Source of the DNA: Hyaloscypha bicolor E
Lineage: Eukaryota > Ascomycota > Leotiomycetes > Helotiales > Hyaloscyphaceae
Assembly: GCF_002865645.1 (NCBI RefSeq)
Contig: NW_020194560.1
Coordinates: forward strand, 62,001 to 126,000
Direction of reading: 5' to 3'
DNA length: 64,000 bases
Part shown: positions 13,101-24,438 of the stretch, one piece after another
Position numbering within the stretch: position 1 is the stretch's first letter
How the letters are laid out: each line of letters begins with the position of its first letter
Notes under the pieces: generated by a model
Database searches by the model: none
Seen by the model: only the letters and a program-made list of their open reading frames with translations
Told to the model about the DNA's origin: nothing
Position numbers and translations under genes: made by a program

Positions 13101-14023
13101 GCAATTCAGACATGAATTAGCTAATGGAAAGTAAGAGGCATGAAGTGATGCTTGACCGTACCCTGTTCAGCCGAACCATGTTCAACAACGACCACGGTCA
13201 GATAGCCTTTGTCTAGAGCATTATTGCAACATCGAATTTGCTCAGCAGTCCACCTTGAGATGCCACCTTTAGTATCAGGGAAAGCAAGGTATTCTTGACT
13301 GAATCGCCAATTGTAGAGATTCGGTGGCTCGGGGTCGGAGTTTCGAGGGTCGATGGCTTTGAGCGAGCACTGAACTAATCGCCGACCTACCGCAGTTTCT
13401 AGGTGGAAACAAATCAGCCAAGGCAGACAGAATGATGCAGTCCAAGCTGGAAATGTGCAAAATCTTTCGAGTGATTGAGATTACTGCCCATAGCAAACTG
13501 GTGTGTGAACCACATGTTCTGATTCAATAGTCTGTGGAGGAGCAATGCGCGTACCAATGGTTTGTACGAGCCGTTCCTTAAGTCTGTCCGGGGCTCTGTA
13601 TCTCTTCTGGGATGCCTTCGAAGAATTCAGCCCGGAGACATTAAGAGCGTTAACAAATTTAGCGGCTGCAATTTCTTTGTCATTGACCGCTTCGACCAAA
13701 ACGTCCCCGTCTCTGAGCTGTTGGAGCAAACGTTCTAGTTGAGGATCCGACCAATCCCGAATATCCAAGTACCTGTCTGGATCCAAGTGATATACTTCGG
13801 TACCGAAAGTCCATCTCAACCAGCATTTGCCCTCTAGGAGCCAGTTTTGAGGAATATTTTGCGATACTGCATGGTTGAAGTGAGCTGTTGTTAGATCAAT
13901 GAACGCTCTTTCCTCACCTTCTCTTGCTAACTCTCTCAACTGCTTTTGGTTCCAAGAAAGTAGCCTCGATCTCGTCGTAAAATTTAGCCCTGCGTCTGAC
14001 ATCTCATCTTCAGTCTCGGCCAT
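10183..14023 (-). CDS. Large coiled-coil and AT-hook protein of unknown function
   Basis: I join four exons: 14023-13555, 13446-13162, 13098-12164 and 12066-10183. The introns are 108, 63 and 97 nt, and all phases agree, giving 1190 residues. Exon 2 has a conserved-looking block with HLETAVGRRLVQC, YNWRFSQEYLAFP and ISRWTAEQIRCC. Exon 3 is a long Lys/Glu/Leu coiled coil. Exon 4 has an ordered central domain (YLGQYKLIGRDTVPVATW, then WAVLQLIDFKH) that vaguely recalls the fungal DUF6697 group. The C-terminus is an AT-hook-like GRGRGRPRKS, suggesting DNA binding. The third donor is GTTTTT, weaker than the others. Several parts were isolated open frames until joined, so the model rests on frame continuity. 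A decayed tandem paralogue lies upstream at 15.5-17.0 kb. It could still be two genes split at the 97-nt intron. Confidence 0.7.
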
Positions 14024-15519
14024 GCTTACTTATACTGAGCCAATGGCGTCTCGGAGTCCTCGGCTTGACCCAATTTCGGTTCAACAAGATCCTTGATCGG
14101 CCGACCCTAGGTTTCCATAGTGCGTCCGCAGCAGATGTGGCTTGAGAGGCTGCAGATTGAAACGAAATCAGATTCTTTACCTCTAACAACCTGCTAAGCT
14201 TTGTTTGTTGTGTTTGTGTGAGTGGATGGTTGAGGTGGACGCGACGTGTTGTTCGAGGACACGACATCTCGCGTTGACCCGAATGTGGTGTAACCTTAAT
14301 ATATTATGTCAGCACCGCCTGCTAGCCTACGAAGGGGTTTAAATGTTAATTGATACCTGATACAGGGTTCCCACCGGCGAACCAGCTAGAATTACAGGGT
14401 GGTCCCACCAATTATAACAGCTATCATAATAGCTAATTACCGTGAGTCTCCTGTTTCTCACGCCGTTAGAAGATAAGTCCTCTCTCTTGCTCTTCTCTCT
14501 ATTTACTCACAATAAAAACATCAATTTTCGTCCCTACATCAAAGACATCGAGTAAAGCAACGGGCAGAGACAACCACCTATGTATTCAAACCCTTTACTA
14601 CACAGCTGGCTGGAAAGTGGGCGATATCCTCCTCTGGAATCCACGCGTCAATGGCGGGCAAGTTACCTACGCTCTACGGTCTTTCCTAACGCCTCAAAAA
14701 CAATAGTGCAGGCCTCATCTACTTCTTACCACCCTTTATTGCAAACGCTTAAACTACTAGGATACCTTTAACTCTGTCTCCCGCCATATTAAAAGAAAGG
14801 AGCTACTAAAATCGCTTGGCTAGAGCTTTGAGAAGTACCCTGTTTGTATAATCTTTTAGAAGGATGGCTATACATAAGGCGTGAGGAAAGGGAAGCAAGT
14901 CACTAATCTCTCTTGAGAATTAGATACTCCAGCTTGTGTAGGCAAAAGAGTATAACCACTAGACGGACGAGTAGTGGGACGAGATATGTTAGAACTATGA
15001 GAACTGGGTATAACTAGGCTACTATAGAAGGCAGTGGTATACAAAGAAGATCGATCTATTGTCGCAAGGATCAAGGGAACGGTCACGTGGCTGGTCACAT
15101 GTACCTAACTAGGCTGCGAGTTAGCAAGTGCTTCTCTCTTCTCTCCTCTCTTCTCTCCTTACTTATCGTGTCCTTAGTCCTCGAGTTTATACTATAGTTT
15201 TGTGTCACCATCCCCATCCATAGTACTGATTGGAACGGGGATATTAAACCAGGAGCAATATATGGGCTTCCATATCGTAGGATCAGAGGTGTACGAGTGA
15301 GACGCGGAAAGAGTGAAGGTTGGTTGATTTCTAAGAAGAGAGAAGGAGAGCGGGGTAATATATATACGGACTGAACGCTGAATCATGTGGGTGTGTTTTC
15401 TGCAGTGGATCTCGTGAAGGCCTAGAATGCAAAGAAGCTCCGGCCAGCGTAATGAGTGCTTGCTTCGCAGCATCTGCCTCAGTAGCTTTCTCAGAAATTG
15501 TCTCTCCAGAGCTTAACTT
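14024..15519. other. No gene; possible decayed LTR-element sequence
   Basis: No intact frame is supported. Around 14345-14538 a stretch begins TGTTAATTG and ends TCCCTACA, which would fit an old LTR. The following kilobase has short RT-like or protease-like snatches only. I cannot pair it with a second LTR or a target duplication, so this is a weak suggestion. Confidence 0.25.
15131..15160. repeat. CT-rich low-complexity tract
   Basis: About 30 bases of CTTCTCTCTTCTCTCCTC-type polypyrimidine on the plus strand. Confidence 0.8.
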
Positions 15520-16950
15520 CTCTCCCGTGGCCAGTTGTCTCTAGCTTCTGCTTCCAGTTGCTTACCTTGGTCATCCCGAGCGATCCAAGGATGTATTCCA
15601 TTCCCGATTTCAGGTTTGGGTCTTGGTGATTTCCAGATGCTGCTGCTGCGCGGTCACCCAGAGTCTATTCGAGCGTTCTGCTCAGTATTTGTGGCGCGAG
15701 GATCCTCCTCGCGTTGTTTTGAACCCTTCAGTTCCTGGGTCAATTCTTTCCATCACTGGGGCTCGGTCTTTGAGCTATAGAGCGAGGTCATCCGGACCAG
15801 ATCAGACGGGGCTTGCCTGGGCAATAGGCCTAAAGCCTCCATTACTAGCTTCATTGCTCGTATCCTCAGCCGGAGAATTTTCTGGGCTGCCAAGAGCAGC
15901 TGATTGAGTGTGGCCACTCACCCGAGGTTCAGGACTAGAACCGCTTCTCTCCGAGCCCACACCATCGAAAGGCTCACGAACTAAAGTCTTCTTTGCTAGA
16001 GCCTCCAGTGCGCAGTTCAACTGATCAATGATCAATTGCCAGAAAGAGTTCTTCTCAGGGAATTGGCGAAATGTGCCGTGGGAAAGGAACCGTCGTCTCC
16101 GGCCGGGCAGCCCTTCTGACCCATCATCAGTAAAGCTAACTTGAATCTGAAAACCAAGAGCCCCGTAGTTTCAACTGCCATCAATCTGTCCACGATTCTA
16201 GTAATTGGTTATCTCGTCACTCATCAATGTAGTGAGTCAAAGCTGCCTCCGTTTTACTGACAAGCTGCCTCCTTCCACCCAAAGGATGCTTTCTCTAGAT
16301 AGCTCGGCGGTATTCTCAATAAATTGTTTCCGGCGGTCTACAGCCATAGCATTTTGGACTTCTCTATTCGAGCTGGATGCTGGTTCGCTTCTGGTTTGTT
16401 TATGATGTTTAGACGTTCTCGGCTTTTTGTCCCTTGATATCCACAACATAGAGTGCTCGCTTTCAACAGTGTTATTGCACGCACTCCTTGATCTGGGTAA
16501 GAGACCAATTTGAAATGGATCTTGGTGGGAAGGCAGGGTACTCTGGACGGAGCTGCCACTGATAATAGTTTGGTGCATCCGGGCCAAATCTCAATACATC
16601 TACGCATAGAGCGTTATGGCGGCGATGAATGTCTCAGTCCAAAGCATTCTCTGGAGGGTTGTAAGATGAGTTCACGTGACATTTTGAACCATTACGGTTC
16701 TGGAGGAGAGGAATATCTTACCAATGGTCTTCTGCGGCTTGTCTCGTAGCGAGTGCCCTGATATCCTCGTGTGATGCTTATGGCTCATATCATGAGGCTT
16801 TCGCTGGAATAATGCGTCGGTATCTTCAAAGTCCTTTGGGTGGGCTGGAGGGGCAGACCCTTTGGCGGCCCTGGAGAGTCGGGCATCTTTGAAGCCCTGC
16901 CTTTAGGGCTCTCATATAGAACAATGTGATGTAAATAAAATGGCCGTGGA
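15520..16950 (-). pseudogene. Decayed tandem paralogue of the 1190-residue gene
   Basis: Pieces on the minus strand match the neighbour at 10.2-14.0 kb. Near 16.56 kb, PNYYQWQLRPEYPAFP and ISNWSLTQIKEC mirror PNLYNWRFSQEYLAFP and ISRWTAEQIRCC. Upstream, SLRDKPQKTIG followed by GTAAGA mirrors RLKERLVQTIG followed by GTACGC, so the intron sits at the same place and phase. In-frame TAA and TGA codons follow IKECVQ, and another TAA lies near 16.9 kb. A later part stays open: WVEGGSLS (donor GTAAAA near 16.25 kb) joins in phase to IQVSFTDDGSEGL (acceptor TTTTCAG near 16.15 kb), then a disordered tail. Some frames below 15.8 kb may continue it. It is best read as a local duplicate that has lost coding capacity, possibly with part still transcribed. 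Confidence 0.6.
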
Positions 16951-17152
16951 GTTGAGGCTCGTCAAGTGTATTGGATGTGTTGAGGTTGCGAAAAGAGAGG
17001 AAGTTCGCCTCAGGTAGTCAAAGCTAGAACTACCCGGCGGTCTTGTCCCGGCAAGCGCGACACGCCCAAGCTTTGTCTTGAACCCCGCGTCGAAACCCCC
17101 TCTTCACCACAACAATTCTCCAAAACAACAATCTCTGATCCATAATCCACAG

Positions 17153-17588
17153 ATGGCACCCCCAAGCCCCCTCGCAATCGCAACCGGCTCAGTCCAACGT
17201 CTAGTCAAAGAAGAAACATCCTATCACAAAGAGCTCAAGAACCAGGAGGCGCGGCTCGAGAAGCTGGTCAACAGCACGGAGGAGAATGAGAACAAGGAGT
17301 ATCAGTTGAAGCAGGAGGTATGTCACTCCTCCAGCGACCTTACCCTGCCCTATATTTTTCACAATTGGAGTAAAGGAATGGTTGAGCTAATAGGATGCTT
17401 TGGTATAGAGAGCAGCAATCGAAGAAACGAAAGCCGTTTTCCCACCCCTCCGCCAACGCATCACGGACGCCCTGGCGAAACTTGAGGAGAAGCTTGAAGC
17501 GGGACAGGCTAGTGGTGCGAGTGAGGAGGAAGTGAAGAAGGCGCAGGAGGTGATTACGTTGGCTAAGGAGGCTACGAAGGAGAAGTGA
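17153..17588 (+). CDS. Tubulin-binding cofactor A (Rbl2-like)
   Basis: Two exons (17153-17317 and 17409-17588) split by a 91-nt intron give 114 residues, the usual size for the family. The protein is almost wholly helical: SVQRLVKEETSYHKELK, QEARLEKLV, then after the intron RAAIEETKAVFPPLRQRI and a last Glu/Lys helix, matching the three-helix coiled coil of TBCA/Rbl2. The known role is to hold beta-tubulin in the cytosol during alpha-beta dimer assembly. An upstream in-frame ATG at 17078 would add 25 Gln/Ser/Pro residues; I chose MAPPSPLAIATGSVQ because relatives start close to the first helix. The gene ends 187 bp from the convergent THO7 gene. Confidence 0.9.
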
Positions 17589-17775
17589 AGATTCAAGATA
17601 GTGGAAGTAGGACGTGGGCTCGTAGTGAACTGTGGAGATGATACCCTGGGGTGCGAACGAGTCAAAATGACTTGATATACATGGCGGCATGGTGTTCACA
17701 GGCTTGGTGACCAAATTGAGGGTATCATATCGTTTATTGGTACAATGGTACATAGACTTATGGCCGACCATGGAT

Positions 17776-18867
17776 CTATGTGGTGTCCATTTTTTCCTCC
17801 ACTATAGGCTCGCCCCCTTCAATGAGAGCTACTTGATCCTCAGCAGGCTCCTCAATTGTGACCCTTGGAGTCTCTCCTTCTATTTGAGACTCGGTGACTT
17901 CTGCCATTGGTGTGTCTCCCGCAGTATTCGCATCCACCTCCATGCTAGAATCTTCCGCAGCTTCCTCTCTGCGTCGTTCTGAGACATCAGGTGAAGGTGC
18001 TCGACTCGTGGCTCTGCTCCCTGGCCGAGACAAAGTACCCGAAACCTGCGGTCTAGGCTTCAATCCCCTCTCTGGACTATTTTGCGAAGGTCCATCAGGT
18101 CCCGGTGTCGCATTACCGCTCATACTACTATGCTTCGGCGTCTGACCCCCTCTGCTCCCCTCACCTACCTCCCCATCCTCATCCCCACCATCCATACCCT
18201 CCCTCCGCTCCACCTCCTCCTTCTCATCCCTAATCAACCTCCTCAGCTGCATCCCCTCTTCCACAATTCTCCCAAACTGCTCCCTCCTCTCCTTCCACGT
18301 CTCCCCATACGCCTGACTCTCCCTCTCCAGCTCCCTACAGTCCTCCTCCAACTTCTGCAGCTGAGCCTCCTGGTCCTCTCTCGGTCTCAGCATCTTATTC
18401 GCATAGATCTTCTCCGTCAACTCGTCGAACTTCTTCCTCTGCTCTAAAGTCTTCTTCGAATCCTCAAGCTGGATCCTTAGCAGCGCAGTGTTATCTTTGA
18501 CATCTTGAGCAGTTTCTAGGATACGTTGCTTGTCTGCTTTGTATCGTTCGCGTTCGCGCTCGTTGCTGTTTCGTAGGAACTGGATGCGCGCGATGCTGCT
18601 GTCGAAGGCTGCGAAATCGAGGAGGATGTCTTCGCGGAATTGGCGTCTGTCTTCAAGTTGCTTTTGATGTTCGGCATCTTGTATAGCGGCTGCTTCATCC
18701 GCGTTGTCAGGTGGAGGAGTGGGAAGTTTGCTGGGTGTTGTGAGGAGGGAGCCAGGTGTGAGGAGGCGTTTGGCGACGCGGTTGAAGGGTTTCGTTTCTA
18801 CGTTCAGGAGGCGGGTCTTGTGGAGTTCTTCCTCATCGCGTTGCTCGAGAAACTGGAATGAGGCCAT
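17776..18867 (-). CDS. THO complex subunit 7 family protein
   Basis: A single-exon frame of 363 residues from MASFQFLEQRDEEELHKTRL. The first 200 residues match the Tho complex subunit 7 pattern: RLLNVETKPFNRVAKRLL near the start, followed by long charged coiled coil with ERERERYKADKQRI and FGRIVEEGMQLRRLIRDEKE. The C-terminal 150 residues are acidic and Ser/Pro-rich, common in fungal members. The THO complex couples transcription elongation to mRNA export in the nucleus. An ATG five codons further up (MKPVAM) is possible, but the second Met lies nearer the conserved part. It converges with TBCA and diverges from elongin A. Confidence 0.85.
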   Translation of the reverse strand: MASFQFLEQRDEEELHKTRLLNVETKPFNRVAKRLLTPGSLLTTPSKLPTPPPDNADEAAAIQDAEHQKQLEDRRQFREDILLDFAAFDSSIARIQFLRNSNERERERYKADKQRILETAQDVKDNTALLRIQLEDSKKTLEQRKKFDELTEKIYANKMLRPREDQEAQLQKLEEDCRELERESQAYGETWKERREQFGRIVEEGMQLRRLIRDEKEEVERREGMDGGDEDGEVGEGSRGGQTPKHSSMSGNATPGPDGPSQNSPERGLKPRPQVSGTLSRPGSRATSRAPSPDVSERRREEAAEDSSMEVDANTAGDTPMAEVTESQIEGETPRVTIEEPAEDQVALIEGGEPIVEEKMDTT

Positions 18868-19306
18868 TGCGACAGGTTTCACCCGTCTTGGAGAAGAAGA
18901 GAGGGTTGACCGTTTGATGGTTCAGAAATTGAGTTCGGAAGGCTTCTCGAGAATGGAAGCGGCCGCTTGCGTGCCGCCCAGTCCAAATGCGCAGGCTGGG
19001 TCTGGACTTCACATTTGAGCTCTCTTTGTTGAAGTCATTTACTTTCAATTCACTTTCGCCGATTCAATGATATCGCTATATATACAAATTTTGGTTTTGC
19101 AATGATCAAACCTCCTACAAATTTTTCGTATCACGACTCCCTTCAATTCCTGCAATAACCCACACCTCGCCGGAACGACGCCTTAGCGCTGCTCAACCAG
19201 CCCCGTCCGTCTCCAACCTCAGGACAGCGACAAGGACTTATTGAGCATAGCAAATCGTTGTTCAACCCTTCCGGCCAGTCCAAAAATCCCCGATTTACCC
19301 ACCAAG

Positions 19307-20634
19307 ATGCCTTCCATATCACTCATGGATTTGTGCACCAAGGCCTGCATCAAGAACATTCGCAGTATGCACCCTGCCTTCCTTTTGAACTCCCAACTAA
19401 TCCCACCACTGGCCTGACAGATGTTGGCTCTTTCGAGTACTGGAAAATCCGTCCCGTCCTCCAACGCATCGAGTCCCCCGAACAACTCCACCAAATCGAG
19501 CTTCGCTCTCCGCAAATCTGTGGCGAAGATGCTGAGCTCTGGCGCGCTTTCATCGCTCGAGACATCCCTAACTGGCGAGACAAAAACTATTCTCCTAAGA
19601 ATCCGTTAGAATGGTATCGGGTCTACCGCAAGTACAAGAAGGAACAGCAGAGGGAAATCGAGCGGGATGAAGAGGCATTGCGGAATAGTATGATGGGCTT
19701 GAAGAAGGAGCGAGAGACACATGTTTCGAAGGTCGTGGATTTGAGGACCCTGCCGAAGATTCCTAAGGATCCGAGGATGCTAGCTAATAATGGCGGTGTA
19801 CCGATTGGGAAGGCGAGGGGCTTTAAGAAGGAGGGCGCGAGCACCTTGATGTGGACGGCCGGGAGCAAGACAAAGTTGACGGATGGGAAGAGTGTTCTTA
19901 CCAGGGCGAGGAGGGAGGCGAAGGAGATTAGCCAAATGAGCAAGTTGTCGAGACCTACGCATCAGTTGAAGGGGAAGATGGGCCAAGTCATGAGGGCGCC
20001 TCCTGGAATGGTTAACGAGTATCAGAAGGCAAGCCAGCCGGTGTTGAGGATATTGTCCAGGAAGCAGAACCCTGTTGGGAAGTTTTCGGGTGGTATTACT
20101 GGAATTAGTGGACCATCTCTTGAGGAGAGAGAGGCGCGGTTGCGGGCTTTGACATCCCCACCAAAGAAAGATGCAGGAGGTTTACAGGAGACATTGGTTG
20201 GTTCTTCAGAAGACGATGAAGATTACCTCGACGACGCAGACGACTTGTTTGACGAGCACCCTTCATCACGGCCCCTTGCCTCATCCTCGTCACCACCCCG
20301 TTCATCGAAACCAACTCCATCTCGATACATCTCTAGCAGCCCAGCATCCTCCGCACGCCCACCACAAGCGACTGCAAGACCGCGACCACAAGCCTCCTCC
20401 GCCTCTCCACCACTTACTGCCGCCCGTCCCGCACCCAAGCCATCAGAACTCATCTCCTCAATCATTTCAAAACCAAAGCCGTCAACTCCTTCCGCAGTAC
20501 CACCATGCATCCACTCCAACCCTCGTTCGCGAACAGGAAGCCCGGCACCCGGGGCACCGAGACCAATGATGCCCCGCAAGAGAGCAGAAGTCGACATCTT
20601 CAACCGTGGGGCGAAGAAGCAACGGGTTAGATAA
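19307..20634 (+). CDS. Elongin-A family protein
   Basis: Two exons, 19307-19364 and 19421-20634, with a 56-nt intron (GTATGC...CTGACAG) give 423 residues. The N-terminus MPSISLMDLCTKACIKNI joins to NVGSFEYWKIRPVLQRI, then SPEQLHQIELRSPQICGED. This is the classic Elongin A start with BC-box (L-x-x-x-C-x-x-x-I) and F-box-like helices. A long open frame in another register starts at 19258 but would lose the BC-box, so the spliced model is preferred. Elongin A stimulates RNA polymerase II elongation and can act as the substrate receptor of an Elongin-Cullin ubiquitin ligase. The second half is basic and then Ser/Pro-rich, ending in a nuclear-signal-like KKQRVR. Confidence 0.85.
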
Positions 20635-21124
20635 TGTATATCGCCCGCCTCATCTCCCTTCTGCTTTCGAAACTTCGCACTTGGCAGCGCGGCGTTGGAA
20701 GGAGCGGAAACTGTTTGTAGCATATTTCAGTGGTAGAATGAATTCAAATCAAATCACAGCATAACTATGGTCGGATGCAATGTGAGAGGAGAAGGGGGAA
20801 GTATGCCGCGTAGCATTATTGTCTAGCTGCCGCTACCATAACAGCACCCGAAATCAACGTAGCAAAGCAATGGAAACGCCACCCATTTGTAGGATCATTT
20901 ATGCTCCGTATCGTCGTTATGCTGCAGCGCAAGGCAGGAATTCTCGGTGAATGATAAAGGAATACAAATCCGTCCACTGTCCAGCATCCAGCAAGCAGGC
21001 AACCCAACCTCGTATCCTCATATCATCCATCCAGTATGCAGCTCCATAATCCACATCTCATTCCAGGTTCTCAGGATTTATCCGCTCTTGCAAAACCCCT
21101 CTATCTCCCAAGATGTGTCCGTAT
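20635..21124. other. Intergenic between convergent genes
   Basis: No supported gene. It holds the 3' flanks of elongin A and NEDD8. Confidence 0.4.
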
Positions 21125-21718
21125 CTAAAAGCCACCCCGCAGCGCAAGAACCAAATGCAGCGTCGCTCCGCCTTCGAGGTTATATTCGCTCGCGGTCTTC
21201 TCGTCGGCCCTGTTTGTACCACATTAGCCTCTCGCCCTCGTTGCCCTCTTCTTTCCGTTCCTTTCGTTTCAGCTTCAAATCGCGGGGTAGGCAGCCATTT
21301 CCCCTTCCCTCTTCCCCCTTCCCACACCATCTTTCCCCAAACAACACGACGACGCTGGAGTTGGAGGCGACTGAGATGCTTGTAGACCCGCAGAGACAAA
21401 ATGGAAAAGGGAGGATGTACATCTGCTTCCCCCCAAAGATCAATCTTTGCTGCACAGGCGGAATACCCTCTTTCTCCTCAACTTTCTCCTTGATTTGCGA
21501 TACCTATATATCCCATCATCAGCGCCCTTTCTCTCTCTGCCCCACTCTCTTGAAGTTGGGGGTGAAAGGAAACGGAGCCATACCCGGTAATCAGGCTCGA
21601 TGTCGAGCTCGATTTCCTTGCCTGTGAGGGTTCTGACTCTATGTCGACTATCAGCGTTGTCTGTGAAGGGAGGGGGAAAGGGTAAAGGCAAAGAGAAGAG
21701 GGCGCACTTGATCAACAT
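21125..21718 (-). CDS. NEDD8/Rub1 ubiquitin-like modifier precursor
   Basis: Four exons (21718-21708, 21638-21584, 21503-21421, 21209-21125) with introns of 69, 80 and 211 nt give 77 residues. The order is [38 protein letters not shown] and [11 protein letters not shown], then [14 protein letters not shown] and [10 protein letters not shown] followed by a single Phe. The C-terminal RGG-F shows a precursor that must be trimmed by one residue to expose the Gly-Gly for conjugation. NEDD8 modifies cullins and so activates SCF-type ligases. Ala at the position before RGG (LALRGG) is the residue that separates NEDD8 from ubiquitin (LRLRGG). All four junctions keep frame; the 11-nt first exon is unusually short. 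Confidence 0.95.
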
Positions 21719-22536
21719 CTTGCTTGCTTTCTCGAGGGTGATGGGAAGGTGACGTTGGTTGTGTGATTGAGGTTGTGGTGCAGAATGCTGAAGTTGAAAT
21801 TGTTAGACATGGAGGGGAAGATACAAGCAGGAACTTGAAGCCTTGCCGTTAGTGCGGCCGGAGCTTTTATTTTCCGCGACAGGGGTTGAGGGCAGAATTG
21901 GGCGGTGGATGAGGGGCTGCCCCTGAAATAAGCGATCACCAACACTGAACCAGTCTCTCCTTTGAGATGCATTTAAGACCATAAGCTTTTGGGGAGAATA
22001 TAATATTTTGTATTTTTGTATTGACTGGTTGCTTGGCCGTCTAGTTTTGACAGCCAAGTGAAAAATATCTGGTTCTGATTTAGGATCTTGACCAAGTGAT
22101 GGCAGTGCTTACAAGTCCAGTAGATGTCCATAAACCCCAAGCAACACCTCCCTCCATATCTCATTCTCACATCCAACTCTTTTCACCAGCGAATTCCCCA
22201 CACTTCTCGCCTATTCATTCTCACACCCACTCCACCCCCTAATAATCTCCCTGGCCCTTTTCACAGTTTCCTCATCCCTCGGCTTCCCCGCCGCTCAAAC
22301 AACACCTTCGCAACGCCAAGACACAACTTCAGTTTATTTATGAGCCGAGGAAACCCAACTTAGCAACCATTGCTGTCTATATTTATTGGCGAAGTGAGAC
22401 GAGAATAAAAGGGGGCGATGCGCTGACCAATCGTCATTTTGGACCGAGGGTGGGGTGCCGGCAGGGGCAAAGAAAATTTACCTCTCGTCCTTGGCCTCCC
22501 TCCCCACTTTCACCATCAGCTTCCTCACCAGTTAAG
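21719..22536. other. Intergenic, divergent promoters
   Basis: It holds the promoter of NEDD8 (minus) and of the DMT transporter (plus). No gene is recognised. Confidence 0.4.
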
Positions 22537-23760
22537 ATGTCAATCCAAGGTGATAGCGCTCATGAGGGACAAGAGTCCACACCACCTCCAAGCCTTTGGA
22601 AAGTAGCATGGACGAACAACAAAGGAATATTCCTGATCATCCTTGCCCAAGGAGTCGGATCTACAATGGACGCGATCGTAAGATTTCTGCAACAAGGAGG
22701 GCACGGAATGCATCCTTTCCAAGTGAGAAATCCCGGAAATCTCCACAGCTTCTTATCTGATCAGAACTTGATGTGATGCAGGTCATTTTCGCCCGCATGA
22801 GCATGACATTTCTCTTGAGCACATTTTACATGTGGTGGGTTAAGGTTCCTGACTTCCCACTCGGGAAGCCAAGTGTCAGAGGGTGGCTTACACTACGTGC
22901 GATATGTGGATTCTTTGGACTATTTTGTCTATATTGTAAGGCCTTGTCAACTTCGAGCGACTTCCCTCACTAATCAACGAACTGCAGACTCAGTCCATTA
23001 TTTGCCACTTGCAGAAGCCACAGTCTTCAGATTCCTGACTCCCATAGTCACTGCTTGGGCGTGTTCTATATTCTTGGGCCTGGTCTTCACAAAGAAAGAA
23101 CTCGCCGCTGGACTGATCGCCCTGGTTGGTGTGGTATTCATTGCTCATCCAAAGAGCATCTTTGGGCCTGTCGAGGATCATGCTCACGCCATGGAAGCTC
23201 GTCCGATCGATGAGGTATCTTCTGCTCAGCGCGTTATTGCTGTTGCAGTAGCCTTGGTTGGTGTAATAGGGCAGTCAGGTGCCTACACCATGATCAGGGT
23301 GATCGGAAATGAAGCCCATGCGCTAATTTCTGTCAATTACTTCGCCGTTCTGGCTACTGTTGGGTCTGCTTTGGCTCTTCTTGTCGTCCCTGGCATTGCA
23401 TTCACGATGCCTCATGGCGTACGGGAGTGGGTCCTTCTTACGCTTTTAGGTATTCTGGGATTCATTCTCCAATTTCTGTTAACTGCTGGGTTGCAGATGG
23501 ACAAAAGCAGCAAAGCAACGAGCATGTTATACACGGGAATTCTGTTCGCCCTGTCATTTGATTGGGCTATCTGGGGTGTTCTACCCGGCATGTGGAGTTT
23601 GTTCGGGGGATTCATCATCATCGCGAGCACTCTGTGGTCAGCGTTACAGAAATCTGAAGGGCTGCCTGTGAAAACCTCCAAAACCGTTGCAGATGAGGAG
23701 CGTGCCCTTCTTGGGGCTCAGAGGGAGGACGAAGAAGGAGCAACCCATACGGTCAGATAA
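22537..23760 (+). CDS. DMT superfamily (EamA-type) membrane transporter
   Basis: Three exons (22537-22722, 22782-22935, 22988-23760; introns 59 and 52 nt) give 370 residues with about ten hydrophobic helices in two EamA-like halves. Typical pieces are FARMSMTFLLSTFYMWW in half one and the loop LPLAEATVFRFLTPIVTAW, the conserved site of DMT carriers, where the first half ends. The second half contains LVGVIGQSGAYTMIRVIG. The tail is hydrophilic and acidic. The nearest relatives would be SLC35G-like fungal proteins of unknown substrate. It is likely in the plasma or an internal membrane. The start MSIQGDSAHEG leaves a 30-residue cytosolic leader. Confidence 0.88.
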
Positions 23761-24104
23761 TTCAGGGAGTACCACGATTAGAGGTTCTAACCCAGCCTGT
23801 CTGAACGAAGCTGTCGAGGGGAAAGACTGATGGCCAGGAACGCGCAAAAGAGGCTTGCATTTACTTTGGACTCGTGAAGGTTTCAATGGTCCGAGAGATG
23901 GATGAGCCATATGTCGCGAGCACACCCAGAAACGATATGTTGGCGCCTCCTTGATCAATTTAGGTATCTTTCGTGGGCAGTCTTTGCAGTGTCAAGTAGC
24001 TGATGCTCATGACAAGGAATATCTCGCTAAAATGCCCATCTTTAGTCCTTTCGTAAGTGGCAGGGTCAAATGTTGGACCAACATCTTTCAAAACGTTTCA
24101 TTGG

Positions 24105-24438
24105 CTACCGACTAGGGATGCACGATTTATAATTATTACAATTATATAATAATCAAGTCCCGCGTAATTATATAATAATCAAGTCGCCAATATTATAATG
24201 CATAAAATACTGCATAAAAGAGCGTATAAATCGTGCATAATTCGGCACGTGGAAAAGGGTAAATTAGTGGATTTGATTATTGGGGAGGAGCACGAAACCG
24301 CGCTAGTCAAATGGAGGCTTCTGATTGGCTATGTCTCATATTCAAGATAATATCACCATAATCAAGTCGGAGTGATTATTTTACGATATTACGTATTCAA
24401 GTCCTAAATTATATAATTTTAGCATCCCTACTACCGAC
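24105..24438. mobile_element. hAT-type MITE with 8-bp target duplication
   Basis: The element at 24113-24430 (318 bp) starts TAGGGATGC and ends GCATCCCTA, a perfect 9-bp terminal inverted repeat. It is flanked on both sides by CTACCGAC (24105-24112 and 24431-24438). Eight-bp duplications and TAGGGATG-like termini are hallmarks of hAT elements. The inside is very AT-rich, with repeated ATAATCAAGTC motifs and no coding frame, so it is non-autonomous. Confidence 0.85.

Noticed and set aside
13275..13496. Separate 73-residue minus-strand gene
   Set aside because: It is another register of exon 2 of the 1190-residue gene; the phase-correct exon spans 13446-13162.
18082..18447. 121-residue Leu/Pro-rich plus-strand frame
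   Set aside because: It is the antisense shadow of the THO7 coiled-coil gene.
19258..19420. Longer open frame start for elongin A at 19258
   Set aside because: It reads through the 56-nt intron in a different register and loses the BC-box start MPSISLMDLCTKACIKNI, which is typical of the family.
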